Source of the DNA: JADKAV01 sp037045455
Lineage (GTDB): Bacteria; Actinomycetota; Actinomycetes; S36-B12; UBA10799
Reading direction: 5' to 3'
Assembly (NCBI GenBank): GCA_037045455.1
Contig: JBAOIN010000011.1
Coordinates: forward strand, 1-64,000
DNA: 64,000 nucleotides
The position numbers and the translations under genes are program-made. The notes beneath the pieces are model-generated. The model was given only the letters and a program-made list of their open reading frames with translations. It searched no databases and had not been told where the DNA came from. Shown here in pieces: positions 11,057 to 19,888 of this stretch (position 1 is the first letter of the stretch; every line of letters starts with the position of its first letter).

Positions 11057-11862
11057 GACACCACCTCGACCGCGGACTGGACGTGACGCACCTCGGGGCC
11101 GAGGAAGCGCCTTCCCATCGTCGCAAACGAAGCGGGCTCTCCGGTCGCTAGGAACCTGTGATTCGGCTCACCGTTGTCACGCAGCAGATCGTGTGCAGCC
11201 AGCGTCTTATAGACGTCCTTGGCGGTCTCTTCGGCGCTGGAGACCAGCACCACGTCGTCGCCCATCACCCACTGGATGACGCCGGTGAGCAACGGGTAGT
11301 GCGTGCACCCGAGTACCAGCGTGTCGACCTCCGCTTCCTTGAGCGGCACCAAGTACTCCTGGGCGATCCGCAGCAACTCCGGACCGCCGGTGATCCCGGC
11401 TTCCACGAACTCCACGAAACGCGGGCAGGCCTGCATGAACAACTCGATCGACGGCGCCGCGGCGAATGCGTCCTCGTAGGCACCCGACGTCACAGTGGCC
11501 TGGGTCCCGATCACGGCCACCCGGTTGTTGTCGGTGACCCGCGCGGCGCGGCGGACCGCGGGCTGGATCACCTCCACCACGGGCACGTCGTAGCGCTCGC
11601 GGGCGTCACGTAGGACCGCCGCGGAGGCGGAGTTGCAGGCGATCACCAGCGCCTTGACGCCGTGGTCGACGAGGTGGTCCATGATGTCCAAGGCATACGA
11701 CCGGACGGTGGCCAGTGGCAGCGGCCCGTAGGGCCCGCGCGCTGTATCGCCCACATACAACACCTGCTCGTGCGGGAGCTGATCGATGACGGCCCGGGCG
11801 ACGGTCAGCCCGCCGACGCCGGAGTCGAAGATGCCCAGCGGGGCATCGGGACTCACGCCCAT
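11053..11862 (-). CDS. murI: Glutamate racemase
   Basis: Converts L- to D-glutamate for peptidoglycan stem peptides. 269 residues, full length. Both catalytic cysteines are present: ACNSASA in the N-terminal half and LGCTHYPLL in the C-terminal half, with the N-terminal FDSGVGGLTV and YVGDTARGPYG motifs. ATG 11862 overlaps the cysM stop and its own stop overlaps the MBL start, so translation is coupled. Cytoplasmic. Confidence 0.97.
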   Translation of the reverse strand: MGVSPDAPLGIFDSGVGGLTVARAVIDQLPHEQVLYVGDTARGPYGPLPLATVRSYALDIMDHLVDHGVKALVIACNSASAAVLRDARERYDVPVVEVIQPAVRRAARVTDNNRVAVIGTQATVTSGAYEDAFAAAPSIELFMQACPRFVEFVEAGITGGPELLRIAQEYLVPLKEAEVDTLVLGCTHYPLLTGVIQWVMGDDVVLVSSAEETAKDVYKTLAAHDLLRDNGEPNHRFLATGEPASFATMGRRFLGPEVRHVQSAVEVVS

Positions 11863-12803
11863 AACTGCCCCATCAGCGCCGATTCCGCCTCCTCCAGCGT
11901 GCCCTCGTACGCTCCGGTGGACAGGTACTTCCAGCCCCCGTCGCAGACGATCAGGCAGATGTCGGCGCTCTCGCCCGACCCGGCTGCCCGGTCGGCCAGA
12001 CCCAGCGCCGCATGCAGGATGGCCCCGGTGGAGATGCCCGAGAAGATGCCCTCCTCATGCAACAACTGCCGGGTGCGCAGCAGCGCGTCCTTCGGCCCGA
12101 CGGAGTAGCCGGGAGGTCAGCACCGACGGGTCGTAGAGCTCGGGCACGAACCCTTCGTCGAGGTTGCGCAACCCGTAGACCAGCTCGCCGTAGCGGGGTT
12201 CGGCGGCCACGATCTGGATGTCGGGCTTGTTCTCCCGCAGGTAGCGACCGGCTCCCATCAGCGTTCCGGTCGTCCCGAGGCCGGCCACGAAGTGCGTGAT
12301 CTCGCGGCAGGTCGGCCAGGATCTCCGGGCCCGGTCGTCGCGTAGTGCGCCGCGGCGTTGGCGTCGTTGCCGTACTGGTAGAGCATCACCCAGTCCGGGT
12401 GCCGCGCGGCCATGTCCTTGGCGACCCGCACGGCTTCGTTGCTGCCGCCCTGCGCCGGGGAGTACACGATCTCGGCGCCCCACATGCGCAGCAGCTGCGT
12501 GCGCTCGGCCGAGGTGTTCTCGGGCATGACGCAGATGAGTTGGTAGCCACGTTGCCGCGCGACCATCGCCAGCGAGATGCCGGTGTTGCCGCTGGTGGGT
12601 TCCAGGATCGTGGCACCGGGCGTGAGCCGGCCCTCTGCCTCGGCGCGCGTCACCATCGCCAGAGCGGCGCGATCCTTCACCGACCCGGTCGGATTGCGGT
12701 CCTCGAGCTTGGCCCACAGCCGGACGTCCGGCGTCGGGCTCAGCCGCGGCAGCCCGACGATGGGCGTGTGGCCGACCGAGGACAGCAGATCGGGGAAGCG
12801 CAA
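11853..12803 (-). CDS. cysM: CysO-dependent cysteine synthase CysM (two or more frame breaks)
   Basis: PLP enzyme of about 316 residues that makes cysteine from an activated serine and, in mycobacteria, uses sulfur carried on the CysO C-terminus. It starts MRFPDLLSSVGHTPIVGLP. PLP-binding lysine motif KLEDRNPTGSVKDRAA and the phosphate loop EPTSGNTGIS are intact. Breaks near 12310 separate this part from VAGLGTTGTLMGAG, and a break near 12105 separates that from LLHEEGIFSGISTGA at the C-terminus. The start codon is probably TTG 12803, 13 nt after cysO. Placement directly after cysO supports CysM over a general cysteine synthase. Confidence 0.88.
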
Positions 12804-12818
12804 GTTCGTTCTGTCCGC

Positions 12819-13091
12819 TCAGCCGCCGGCGACAGCCGGGAGGATGGTCACGGAGTCGCCGTCGGTCAGTGTGGTGCCCAGGCCGTCCAGGAACCGCACG
12901 TCCTCGTCATTGAGGTACACGTTGACGAACCGGCGCAGACCGGCGTCGTCGACGACACGGTCCTTGAGGCCCGGGAACTTCACGTCGAGATCGGAGACCA
13001 GGTCGGCCAGCGTCGCGCCTTCGGCGGACACGACCTTCTCGCCGCCGGTGTAGGTGCGCAGGATGGTAGGGATCTGAACCTCGATTGCCAT
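12819..13091 (-). CDS. cysO: Sulfur-carrier protein CysO (ThiS/MoaD-like)
   Basis: Small ubiquitin-like carrier, 90 residues, whose C-terminal glycine is thiocarboxylated and delivers sulfur to CysM. It begins MAIEVQIPTILRTYTGGEK and contains FVNVYLNDEDVRFLDGL, closely resembling mycobacterial CysO. It ends TILPAVAGG, the required diglycine. ATG 13091 matches the family start; an upstream in-frame codon would add two residues. It lies 5 nt after mec and 15 nt before cysM. Confidence 0.95.
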   Translation of the reverse strand: MAIEVQIPTILRTYTGGEKVVSAEGATLADLVSDLDVKFPGLKDRVVDDAGLRRFVNVYLNDEDVRFLDGLGTTLTDGDSVTILPAVAGG

Positions 13092-13096
13092 ACGCA

Positions 13097-13507
13097 CTAG
13101 GGTACGGACTCCACGATCTCGACCATCTCCTCGGTCACCTCACCGTCGATGATCCGGAAACTGCGGATCTCGGTGGACTCGGGATCGCGGGTCGACAGCA
13201 GCACGTAATGGGCGCCCGGCTCCTGGGCATACGCCACGTCGGTTCGGCTCGGATACGCCTCGGTCGCAGTGTGCGAGTGGTAGATCACCACGGGCTCTTC
13301 GTCACGGGCGTCGAGTTCCCGGTACAGCCGCAGCAAGGCGCCGGAGTCGAACTCGTAGAACGTCGTGGAGCGGGCGGCGTTGACCATCGGGATGAACCGG
13401 CTGGGCGTGTCTGCGCGCCCGGCGATCACGCCGCAGGCCTCGTCAGGATGGTCGCGGCGGGCGTGTTCGGTCATGGCGTCGAGGAGTTCCTGACTGATGC
13501 GCAACAC
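13097..13507 (-). CDS. mec: CysO-cysteine metallopeptidase Mec (JAB1/MPN domain)
   Basis: Zinc peptidase of 136 residues that releases cysteine from the CysO-cysteine adduct. The JAMM signature is visible: an upstream Glu in ACGVIAG context (HPDEACGVI), then YHSHTATEAYPSRTD, which supplies H-S-H and the downstream S and D. GTG 13507 (VLRISQELL) is chosen because it fits the family N-terminus. With cysO and cysM it forms the complete mycobacterial-type cysteine pathway. Confidence 0.93.
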   Translation of the reverse strand: MLRISQELLDAMTEHARRDHPDEACGVIAGRADTPSRFIPMVNAARSTTFYEFDSGALLRLYRELDARDEEPVVIYHSHTATEAYPSRTDVAYAQEPGAHYVLLSTRDPESTEIRSFRIIDGEVTEEMVEIVESVP

Positions 13508-13530
13508 CGGTCCATTGTGGCCTGCATCGG

Positions 13531-14052
13531 CTACTCCCCCATCAACACCTCGACCAGCGACTGCTGCAGATAGCCCAGGTAGAGGTACAGGTTGTGCTGC
13601 GGGTCCAGAGTCGGCCACATCGAATCGTCCTCGGTCACCCCGAGTCGCGTCCCCAGCGCGAGCCGGGCATCGGCGAAGAACGCCAGCCACGCGTGCACAT
13701 CGTCAGTGATCACGATCGGGTCGTGGCCGAGTTGCTCGCGGACAACGGCGATGTGGGCCAGTTTCGTCGCACGCAGGCCGGCCTCTGTCAGCCGGCGGAA
13801 CTCCCCGGCTTCCTCGGGATCGTCATAGGCGTCGGGCAGCAGCCGCGCGAGCACCGGATCCTCGGGCGCCGGCCGCGCTTCCCCCACTCCGGCCAGGCCA
13901 AGTTCGCGGGCCCATTCCGGCACGTCCGGGTCGGGCGTGGGATCGCTGAGCACAGTGGTCAGTTCGTCGCAGACGTGCTCGAGAACCCGCCGCTCCTGAC
14001 CGCTGAGCCGGGCCTGCAGGGTTCCCTTCTTGCGCTTGAACGGCTTGCCCAT
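13531..14052 (-). CDS. DUF2017 family protein
   Basis: Conserved actinobacterial protein of unknown function, 173 residues, always seen beside clpS. It begins MGKPFKRKKGTLQARLSGQE, rich in basic residues, and has the family C-terminal segment LYLGYLQQSLVEVLMG. ATG 14052 overlaps the clpS stop (TGATG), preferred over an ORF start 27 nt upstream inside clpS. Predicted soluble and helical; no catalytic motif is evident. Confidence 0.85.
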   Translation of the reverse strand: MGKPFKRKKGTLQARLSGQERRVLEHVCDELTTVLSDPTPDPDVPEWARELGLAGVGEARPAPEDPVLARLLPDAYDDPEEAGEFRRLTEAGLRATKLAHIAVVREQLGHDPIVITDDVHAWLAFFADARLALGTRLGVTEDDSMWPTLDPQHNLYLYLGYLQQSLVEVLMGE

Positions 14053-14336
14053 CAGTCGTCCTTCTGCACGGTGGCCCACAGACCGTATTCGTGCATCGCC
14101 GTGGCGTCACGTTCCATCTCCTCACGGCTGCCGGCGTTGACCACCGCCCGGCCCTTGGAATGCACGTCCCACATGAGGGACTCGGCCTTCTCGCGGCTGT
14201 AGCCGAAGTACTGCATGAACACGTAGGTCACATAACTCATCAGATTGATGGGGTCGTTCCAGACCAGACAGATATACGGCGTCGAGGGGGCGACCTCGGT
14301 GTCCGGGGACTCCAGCTCTATAGGGGCGACGCTCAT
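14052..14336 (-). CDS. clpS: ATP-dependent Clp protease adaptor ClpS
   Basis: Adaptor that hands N-degron substrates to the Clp unfoldase. 94 residues. The binding-pocket sequence LVWNDPINLMSYVTYVF, the helical FGYSREKAESLMWDVHSKG, and the closing EMERDATAMHEYGLWATV match ClpS in order. First gene of the cysteine/murI/rph operon, coupled to DUF2017; 16 nt separate it from the GH18 gene upstream. Confidence 0.95.
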   Translation of the reverse strand: MSVAPIELESPDTEVAPSTPYICLVWNDPINLMSYVTYVFMQYFGYSREKAESLMWDVHSKGRAVVNAGSREEMERDATAMHEYGLWATVQKDD

Positions 14337-14352
14337 CCCTGCGATTGTCGCA

Positions 14353-16092
14353 CTACCGGGCGCGGAAACTGACCGTCGAACTGTAGCCGCGGGCGTAGCC
14401 GTCGAAGGCGGCCGAAACGACCCGGTAGGTGTAGTTGCCGTTGCGTACGGTCGGGATCACGCTGAAGCGGTACGCGCCGCCCGCCTTGGTCTTGGTGACG
14501 CCGAACGTCTCCCACTTACCGTCGACCAAGCGCTGGCGCATCACTTTCACGCCCTTGCGACCGGGCGCGACGCTGCCGGTCAAGCGCACCTTCTGCCCGG
14601 TGAACGCGATGATCGCCGACTTCACGGAAACCGAAGCGCGAACCTTCGTGCTCAGCGCCGCGCTGCGGGCGGCCTTGCGCGCATTGGCGGCGGTGACGGA
14701 CACCCGGACGGCGCTGGACCGGGGCAATGCGTAACTGAAGACGACCTGGCCGTTCTTGGGGACCTTCTTGCTGGCGACGTCGCGCCAGCCGCCCTTGCCC
14801 GCCGGGTTCGCCTGCAGAACGGCGCGGCCGCCTCCGCTGGGCTTGCCGTCCACGTTCACCTGGGCGCTGAAGGAGCCCTTCTGACCCTTGGTCACGAACT
14901 TGGGAGCACCGATCTTGACGGTGGCGGTGCGGGGCGCACCGGGGTCGTCCTTGACGGTGCCGACCGCCTTGCGCAGCGCCGGCCACTGGTCAGCGGACTC
15001 CCCGCCGATGGTCCACAGCGCCGCTCCGGCCAGGCCCAGCGAACGGGCGACCCGCACCCGGTCGGCGACAGACGTGGCGTCGGCGAAGTAAGCCTTGCGA
15101 TTGACCGTGCAGTCGGTCTTCTTCCCCTTCACCGTGAGTCCCTGGTAGGTGATGCTGTAACTGACGGTGAGCTCGCCGGAGGTGGCGTCGCGTGTGATCT
15201 GGCTGGGTGCCACGCCGTCCTCGGCCAGCGAAGCCAGGGCGTTGCCCGATGTCATCGAGTAACTGCCGTCGTTGATCTCCTGGCCGACCGGGCAGGTGCC
15301 GGTCTTGCCGGTGTACCAGTTCCGGCCATAGACCGGGATGCCCAGTTGCACCTTGGACTTGGGCACCATCGTGACGGCAGCGGCAGCGACCTTCTGCACC
15401 CATGGCAACGGGGCGATCGGTCCCGGGCTGCCGACCGAGTAGTCGTAGGCCATGATCCGCAGCACGTCGACGGCGCCGGCGATGCCCTCGTAGTTGTAGA
15501 CCCAGTAGTCACCCGGAGACGCGCCCTGCGGAGGCACCGTCACGGACAGCAGCTTGCCCTGGGCGTGCAAGGCCGCGGACAGTTCATTGACGAAAGCGGT
15601 CCAGTCCGGCTTGGTGTCCTTCCACGTGGAAGAACCGTCGGTGTAGGCGAACGTCTCGTAATCCAGGTCGATGCCGTCGTAGCCGTTACGCAGGACCAGA
15701 TCGACGATGTCCTGGATGTGGGCCGCGCGCTTGGCCGGGGCATCCAGGGTTGCCGCCATCCGGCCCTTGCCCGTGCCGTCAGTGATGGAGGGCAGGATCT
15801 TCACGCCCTTGCCACGCAGACTGGCCAGTGCGGCCGTCATTGCGGTGGAGGTCAGGTGGTCGTGGATGTAGACCTTCGAGCCGTCCCAGCGGGCATCGTG
15901 CCAGAACGGGGAGATGTCACTGAAGAGGTCGGAGTTGGTGGTGAAACTCGTGGTCGACGTCTGCGTCGACCAGTAGGGCAGCCAGCCGGAAAGGTAGCGC
16001 CGGGGCTCCTGCGCGGCATGCGCGGGCACCAGCGCACCGGCGGCCGTACAACCGGCCACCAGGGCGGCCAGTACCGCGGTCCGGCGCGTCAT
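14353..16092 (-). CDS. Secreted glycosyl hydrolase family 18-type protein
   Basis: Secreted protein of 579 residues. It has a Tat/Sec-like signal (MTRRTAVLAALVAG to VPAHA), then a GH18 barrel. The catalytic motif DGIDLDYE is near residues 137-145, and barrel strands such as GVKILPSI, LSVTVPP, RIMAYDYS and LGIPVYGRNW are all present in one frame. It resembles spore-cortex/YaaH-type GH18 enzymes, which act on N-acetylglucosamine polymers such as peptidoglycan. The last 200 residues form repeated beta-rich segments (SFSAQVNVDGKPSGGGRAVL; VRLTGSVAPGRKGVKVMRQ) like Ig/bacterial surface domains. ATG 16092 follows GGGGAGG by 5 nt. Chitin or peptidoglycan as substrate is not decided. Confidence 0.85.
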   Translation of the reverse strand: MTRRTAVLAALVAGCTAAGALVPAHAAQEPRRYLSGWLPYWSTQTSTTSFTTNSDLFSDISPFWHDARWDGSKVYIHDHLTSTAMTAALASLRGKGVKILPSITDGTGKGRMAATLDAPAKRAAHIQDIVDLVLRNGYDGIDLDYETFAYTDGSSTWKDTKPDWTAFVNELSAALHAQGKLLSVTVPPQGASPGDYWVYNYEGIAGAVDVLRIMAYDYSVGSPGPIAPLPWVQKVAAAAVTMVPKSKVQLGIPVYGRNWYTGKTGTCPVGQEINDGSYSMTSGNALASLAEDGVAPSQITRDATSGELTVSYSITYQGLTVKGKKTDCTVNRKAYFADATSVADRVRVARSLGLAGAALWTIGGESADQWPALRKAVGTVKDDPGAPRTATVKIGAPKFVTKGQKGSFSAQVNVDGKPSGGGRAVLQANPAGKGGWRDVASKKVPKNGQVVFSYALPRSSAVRVSVTAANARKAARSAALSTKVRASVSVKSAIIAFTGQKVRLTGSVAPGRKGVKVMRQRLVDGKWETFGVTKTKAGGAYRFSVIPTVRNGNYTYRVVSAAFDGYARGYSSTVSFRAR

Positions 16093-16290
16093 GGTGCCTC
16101 CCCAGGCGTTCCTCAAGCGTCGCAGTAAGCATCGGCACGTCAGCAGCAGAACATGACGTTCCTTCCCCCGAGTGTACGTGAGGGTGTCCGAAAACCTGCG
16201 TCCGTATTCCGGTCATTCTCATCACAAAGCGGTTAACGCTCGCTGCCGCTGTGTGGGCACCCGCGTGGCGCCCGGCTACCGTCAATAGCC

Positions 16291-17741
16291 ATGCGCTCGT
16301 CTGTGACCGCCGGTGCCGCCCTATTGCTGCTGTGCGCCGGCACCTCCCCCGCAATGGCGGATTCAGGATCGCTGGCCCAGCGCGCCGATGCCGCAGCCGC
16401 GGCCGCTGCCAAGCAAGGCCACCCGAATCAGCACTACGGCCGCGAACGCCGCGATCTCCTACCTCGTGCCATTGCGGGTTTCGGACAAACGCATCGGCTC
16501 CAACTTCGGTTTCCAGGTGGTCGACACCGAGACCGGCCAGACCATCTACGCGCGGCAGTCCGAGACACCTCTGCGCCCGGCTTCCAACATGAAGATCGTG
16601 ACTGCGCTCAACGCCCTGACCGTGCTCGGACCGTCGTCGCGGATGACGACCGACACCGTGGTCCCGGAGCGCGGAGTGGTGATCCTACGCGGCGGCGGTG
16701 ACACAACCCTGGGTGCCGATGAACTGAGCCGGCTGGCCACTTCGACCGCCAGGTACTTGCGGGCACAGGATCTGCTGCCCGCGCAGGTGCAACCCCCCGC
16801 CTACACCCCCAAGACCTGCGTGGTGGATGGCAAGCAGCGCAAGTCGACGGCCAAGCGACCCTGCCCGCAGGTGACGCCGCCGCTGACCCGGCCCGCCGTC
16901 AAGGTCTACGTCGACGACTCGCTGTACGGCCGGCCGAAGTCCGGGCCGGGCTGGTGGTCCTCCTATCAGCCCTCCGTCGTGCGGCCCGTGCGCCCGCTCG
17001 GCCGGATCGGGGTCTACCAGTCCGACAGCGCTGTGGAGGCCGGCTCTGTGTTCGCCTCGGCCTTGCGGGCGGCGGGCGTGCAAAGCCCGCATCTCCGGAC
17101 ACCAGGATGCGGCCGACGGTGCTCAGGCAGCCGCGTCGGTGCAGGGTGACACCGTCGCCGCACAGGTGAAGTACATGCTGCAGGTCAGCGAGAACAACAT
17201 CGCCGAGATGCTCTTCCGCCAGGTCGCCGTGGAGCGCGGGCGCAAGGGCACGTTCAAGGGTGGCCGGCTGGCCGCCCGTGACACCCTGCGCGAACTGGGC
17301 CTGGACACCACCGGTCTGAAACTGATGGACGGCAGTGGCGTGTCCCGGGACGACCGGCTCACCACGTCATTCCTCACGAGCGCACTGCAGTTGGCGCTGA
17401 ACACCGACAAGTACCCACAGTTCAGCGGCTTCCTCTCGTCATTACCCGTGGGCGGGCGCACGGGCACGCTGTCGGCCAGCGCCGCACGGTACACCACGTG
17501 GCCGAGCAGGTGCGCGGCCGGCCAGGTGTTCGCCAAGACCGGCAGCCTGTACGACACGATCGGGCTCTCTGGATACGTGCGCGGCGCCGACGGTGTCCTG
17601 AAAGCATTCTCGGCGTTGGTCAACGACCGGCCGCAGCGCTACAGCCAACTGGCGACCCGGCAGGCGGTGGACGGGCTGATCGCAACCGTCAACGGCTGCT
17701 GGGGCCCGACCAAGAAGACGGGGACGCCGCCGGCGAGCTAG
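16291..17741 (+). CDS. D-alanyl-D-alanine carboxypeptidase/endopeptidase (PBP4/DacB type; two frame breaks)
   Basis: Secreted penicillin-binding peptidase (S13) that trims or cleaves peptidoglycan peptides. A signal sequence (MRSSVTAGAALLLLCAG) begins at ATG 16291. The three active-site motifs are present in order: SNMK (SxxK, about residue 98), SENN (SxN, near 17190) and KTGS (near 17538). Frame breaks fall at about 16425 and 17090. A TACCGT box at 16277-16282 lies 8 nt before the ATG and no Shine-Dalgarno is seen, so the mRNA may be leaderless. Length about 480 residues fits the family. Confidence 0.88.
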
Positions 17742-17765
17742 GGACCGCCCACGAGCAGTGGTCCC
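17741..17765. terminator. Bidirectional terminator between PBP4 and IclR genes
   Basis: GGGACC (17741-17746) pairs with GGTCCC (17760-17765) in the 36-bp gap between convergent genes. Confidence 0.5.
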
Positions 17766-17777
17766 TTGAACGCACCC

Positions 17778-18407
17778 TCAGCGCAGACGGGATGCGATCG
17801 CGTCGCGGGCAGCGAGTACCTCCCCGAGCACCGCATCGTCCGGAGGCTGCAGCAAGTAGAGACCGACGACAGCTTCGATCCCCGGCACGGTGAGTGCGGC
17901 TGCCGCTGAGGACGCCGCCCCAGGACCCCGCGGCGGCGATACGACCGGCCGGTTGTCACCACGGCGGGCGAGCAGGACGGCCTGCCCCACCGCGCTGTCC
18001 TCCAGCCCGGAACGGCTGCCCACCCGAACCCCCACGAACACCTCGGCCCGCGGAGGCTCGGCGACTGCCACCACCACGACCCCGTCGGCCCCGTCAGTGA
18101 TCGACAGGTGCGCCGTAGCCGTCGTTGTGTCGGCCAGCCGGCGCAGGGGTGGCAGGGCGGCTTCCCGCAGCAATGGCTGCACTTGCCGGGCCAGCCCGAC
18201 CAGGCCCAGTCCCACATGGCAGCGGCCATCGGAGGCCCGCCGCAACAGTGCGTGCTTCTCCAGCGTGACCACGAGGCGATAGACCACGGTGCGGCCGATG
18301 CCCAATTGCGCGGCGATTTCGCTGACGCGCAGGCCTTCGGGATGGTCGGCGAGCAGGGTCAGCAGAGTTAACCCCCGGTCCAGAGTCTGGGAGGTCTCCG
18401 CGGTCAT
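17778..18407 (-). CDS. IclR family transcriptional regulator
   Basis: DNA-binding regulator of 209 residues. The N-terminal winged helix reads TLDRGLTLLTLLADHPEGL and SEIAAQLGIGRTVVYRLVVT (helix-turn-helix), and the C-terminal effector domain includes TAHLSITDGADGVVVVAVAEP and SAVGQAVLLA. ATG 18407 has AGGTGG just upstream. It has no obvious adjacent target operon: its neighbours are the convergent PBP4 gene and DUF3039. The effector is unknown. Confidence 0.88.
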   Translation of the reverse strand: MTAETSQTLDRGLTLLTLLADHPEGLRVSEIAAQLGIGRTVVYRLVVTLEKHALLRRASDGRCHVGLGLVGLARQVQPLLREAALPPLRRLADTTTATAHLSITDGADGVVVVAVAEPPRAEVFVGVRVGSRSGLEDSAVGQAVLLARRGDNRPVVSPPRGPGAASSAAAALTVPGIEAVVGLYLLQPPDDAVLGEVLAARDAIASRLR

Positions 18408-18497
18408 ATCCACCACCTTTGTGCGCGATCAGCATTTGTCGCGTGCGGCGCGCCCTATGAGCACCACGTAGATGTCCCGTAACCGGTACTCCGGATC

Positions 18498-18795
18498 TCA
18501 ACCCTGCGGGTCGTCATCCCCGCCAGGCCGCAGCCCCTTGTAGATGGCCTCACAGGTCGGGACAGACGGGGAAGCGCGAGGGATCGCGGTTGGGCACCCA
18601 CACCTTGCCGCACAACGCGATGACCGGCTCGCCCAGTACCGCGCTCTCGACGATCTTGTCCTTGCGCACGTAATGGGCGAACCGCTCGTGGTCACCTTCC
18701 TCGGTCGAGACCTGCTGTTCGACCAGGGTGTCGGTGCCCAGCGCCGGGCTCGACAGCGGTTCGTCAGTGGACATGTCGTGGGACAGATCAGCCAT
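18498..18795 (-). CDS. DUF3039 family protein (one frame break)
   Basis: Small actinobacterial protein of about 98 residues with a zinc-ribbon look. It has HYVRKDKIVESAVLGEPVIA, then ALCGKVWVPNRDPSRFPVCP, and, after a frame break, CEAIYKGLRPGG. The cysteines (CGK, CP, CE) would bind one metal. Removing one base from a CCC run near 18565 joins the parts as VCPTCEAIYKGL, the family ending. ATG 18795; a second start at 18774 is possible. Function unknown. Confidence 0.8.
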
Positions 18796-18809
18796 AGGAA
18801 CGAGTCTAC

Positions 18810-18823
18810 GTGACCTGGATCAC
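18810..18823. promoter_or_regulatory. CRP-family palindrome GTGA-N6-TCAC
   Basis: GTGACCTGGATCAC lies 15 bp upstream of the DUF3039 start and about 345 bp upstream of whiB. It matches the CRP/Cmr/GlxR consensus core exactly. The rest of the divergent spacer, 18824-19165, shows no gene; it contains GC-rich short repeats and no clear promoter that I can assign. Confidence 0.5.
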
Positions 18824-19165
18824 AGCTTCTCTGCGGTTCTCGATAACTCTGCGTGAGATGCCTGCGTTGACCTACCGGAGCCCGAGTTCATGAGACAGCT
18901 CGGCGCGGAGTAACGCAGGGTGGTCATGGCGATGTGACCCCTTCAGAAGTATCGGCTCGCGCTCGGTGCACTTGATTACTCTGCGCTCAAAGCAGTCAAA
19001 TGGGCCAGCGACATATCATCCGAACGGCTGATGTTGCACACGTTCACGCTGAGTAACGTGCGTGATGTGGCTGCCGCCAGCGGCCACGTGGAGGGACAAC
19101 CGTTCGCCAAGCCGGCGAAAGGCCGTCGCCGGCCGTAGGGGGTCGGCCGATTGGAAAGGGTTTCT

Positions 19166-19540
19166 ATGCCACAACAACCTCTGTCACAGGTTCCGGCCGA
19201 TGCGACATGGGACTGGCAGGAGATCGGGGCCTGCCGCGAAGCCGACCCCGAGTTGTTCTTCCACCCGCAGAACGAGCGCGGACTGGCCCGACTGCGCCGC
19301 GACCGCGCGGCGAAGGCCGTCTGCGCCGGGTGCAACGTCCGTATCGACTGCGCGGACTACGCAATCCGCGCCCGCGAGCCCTACGGCGTGTGGGGCGGGC
19401 TGACCGAGGAGGAGCGCGAGCGCGTCTACGTGCGCATCACGCTGGCCCAGTTCCCGCGGCAGCGCGGAGAAGGTGCCCTCGCCGCTGCCGACGAGATCTC
19501 GCAGGCCGTTTCCCCCACTGCATTGGGAGTCGTTTCCTAG
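19166..19540 (+). CDS. WhiB family iron-sulfur regulator (WhiB3/WhiD type)
   Basis: Redox- or NO-sensing [4Fe-4S] transcription factor of 124 residues. Four cysteines are placed as in the family (GACREADPELFF, then CAGCNVRIDC), followed by the turn GVWGGLTEEERE. The segments WDWQEIGACREADPELFFHP and REPYGVWGGL resemble mycobacterial WhiB3 and Streptomyces WhiD more than other WhiB classes. ATG 19166 follows GGAAAGGG; an in-frame TTG at 19151 is less likely. It lies upstream of arcA but behind a strong terminator, so it is probably a separate transcript. Confidence 0.92.
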   Translation: MPQQPLSQVPADATWDWQEIGACREADPELFFHPQNERGLARLRRDRAAKAVCAGCNVRIDCADYAIRAREPYGVWGGLTEEERERVYVRITLAQFPRQRGEGALAAADEISQAVSPTALGVVS

Positions 19541-19553
19541 AGGACACACCGAC

Positions 19554-19593
19554 ACGAAGCGCCGCCAGACCGGTTCGGTCGGCGGCGCTTCGT
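19554..19593 (+). terminator. Terminator after whiB
   Basis: Perfect 13-bp stem ACGAAGCGCCGCC / GGCGGCGCTTCGT with a 14-nt loop, extended by weaker outer pairing, 13 nt after the whiB stop. Confidence 0.75.
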
Positions 19594-19642
19594 CGTGTGT
19601 GGCGATGCCCACGCGAACCTTCTCTGTCGCGTTGTTGGGCTG

Positions 19643-19695
19643 GCTGTTGCGTTGTCGGTGTTTTTGATCTTGCTTTGGACCAACAACGCAACAGC
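19643..19695. promoter_or_regulatory. 13-bp perfect inverted repeat upstream of arcA
   Basis: GCTGTTGCGTTGT and ACAACGCAACAGC are separated by 27 nt in the spacer between the whiB terminator and arcA. It could be a two-half-site operator or a hairpin. The half-site GTTGCGTTGTTG also recurs in the dispersed repeat at 22286. No other clear promoter is seen in 19600-19888. Confidence 0.35.
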
Positions 19696-19709
19696 TCGAC
19701 CCGGCTCAG

Positions 19710-19814
19710 CTAACCGCGCTCCTGTTCATCGAGCTCGCGCAGCACCGAGCGATAGCTGCGGAAGGCGACCACGGTGGCCACGACGAGCAGCGCCGCCATG
19801 ACCGCGTACACCAC
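19710..19814 (-). CDS. Possible small membrane peptide
   Basis: An open frame of 34 codons from GTG 19814 to TAG 19710 encodes one hydrophobic span (VVYAVMAALLVVATVVAF) followed by a charged tail (RSYRSVLRELDEQERG), a layout typical of small bitopic membrane proteins. The frame stays open further upstream without a better start. It is antisense to the arcA leader and no homolog is recognised, so it may be chance. Confidence 0.22.
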   Translation of the reverse strand: MVYAVMAALLVVATVVAFRSYRSVLRELDEQERG

Positions 19815-19888
19815 CGACCCGGTATCCGTACCAGACTCGGAGGTGTTCCCGTGACCGAAGCGGGACCCCGCCGTGAAGGGAATCGTGA

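Noticed and set aside
14245..16128. Plus-strand open frame of 627 codons opposite the GH18 gene
   Set aside because: The minus strand carries a signal peptide, the DGIDLDYE motif and a good ribosome-binding site; the plus frame has none.
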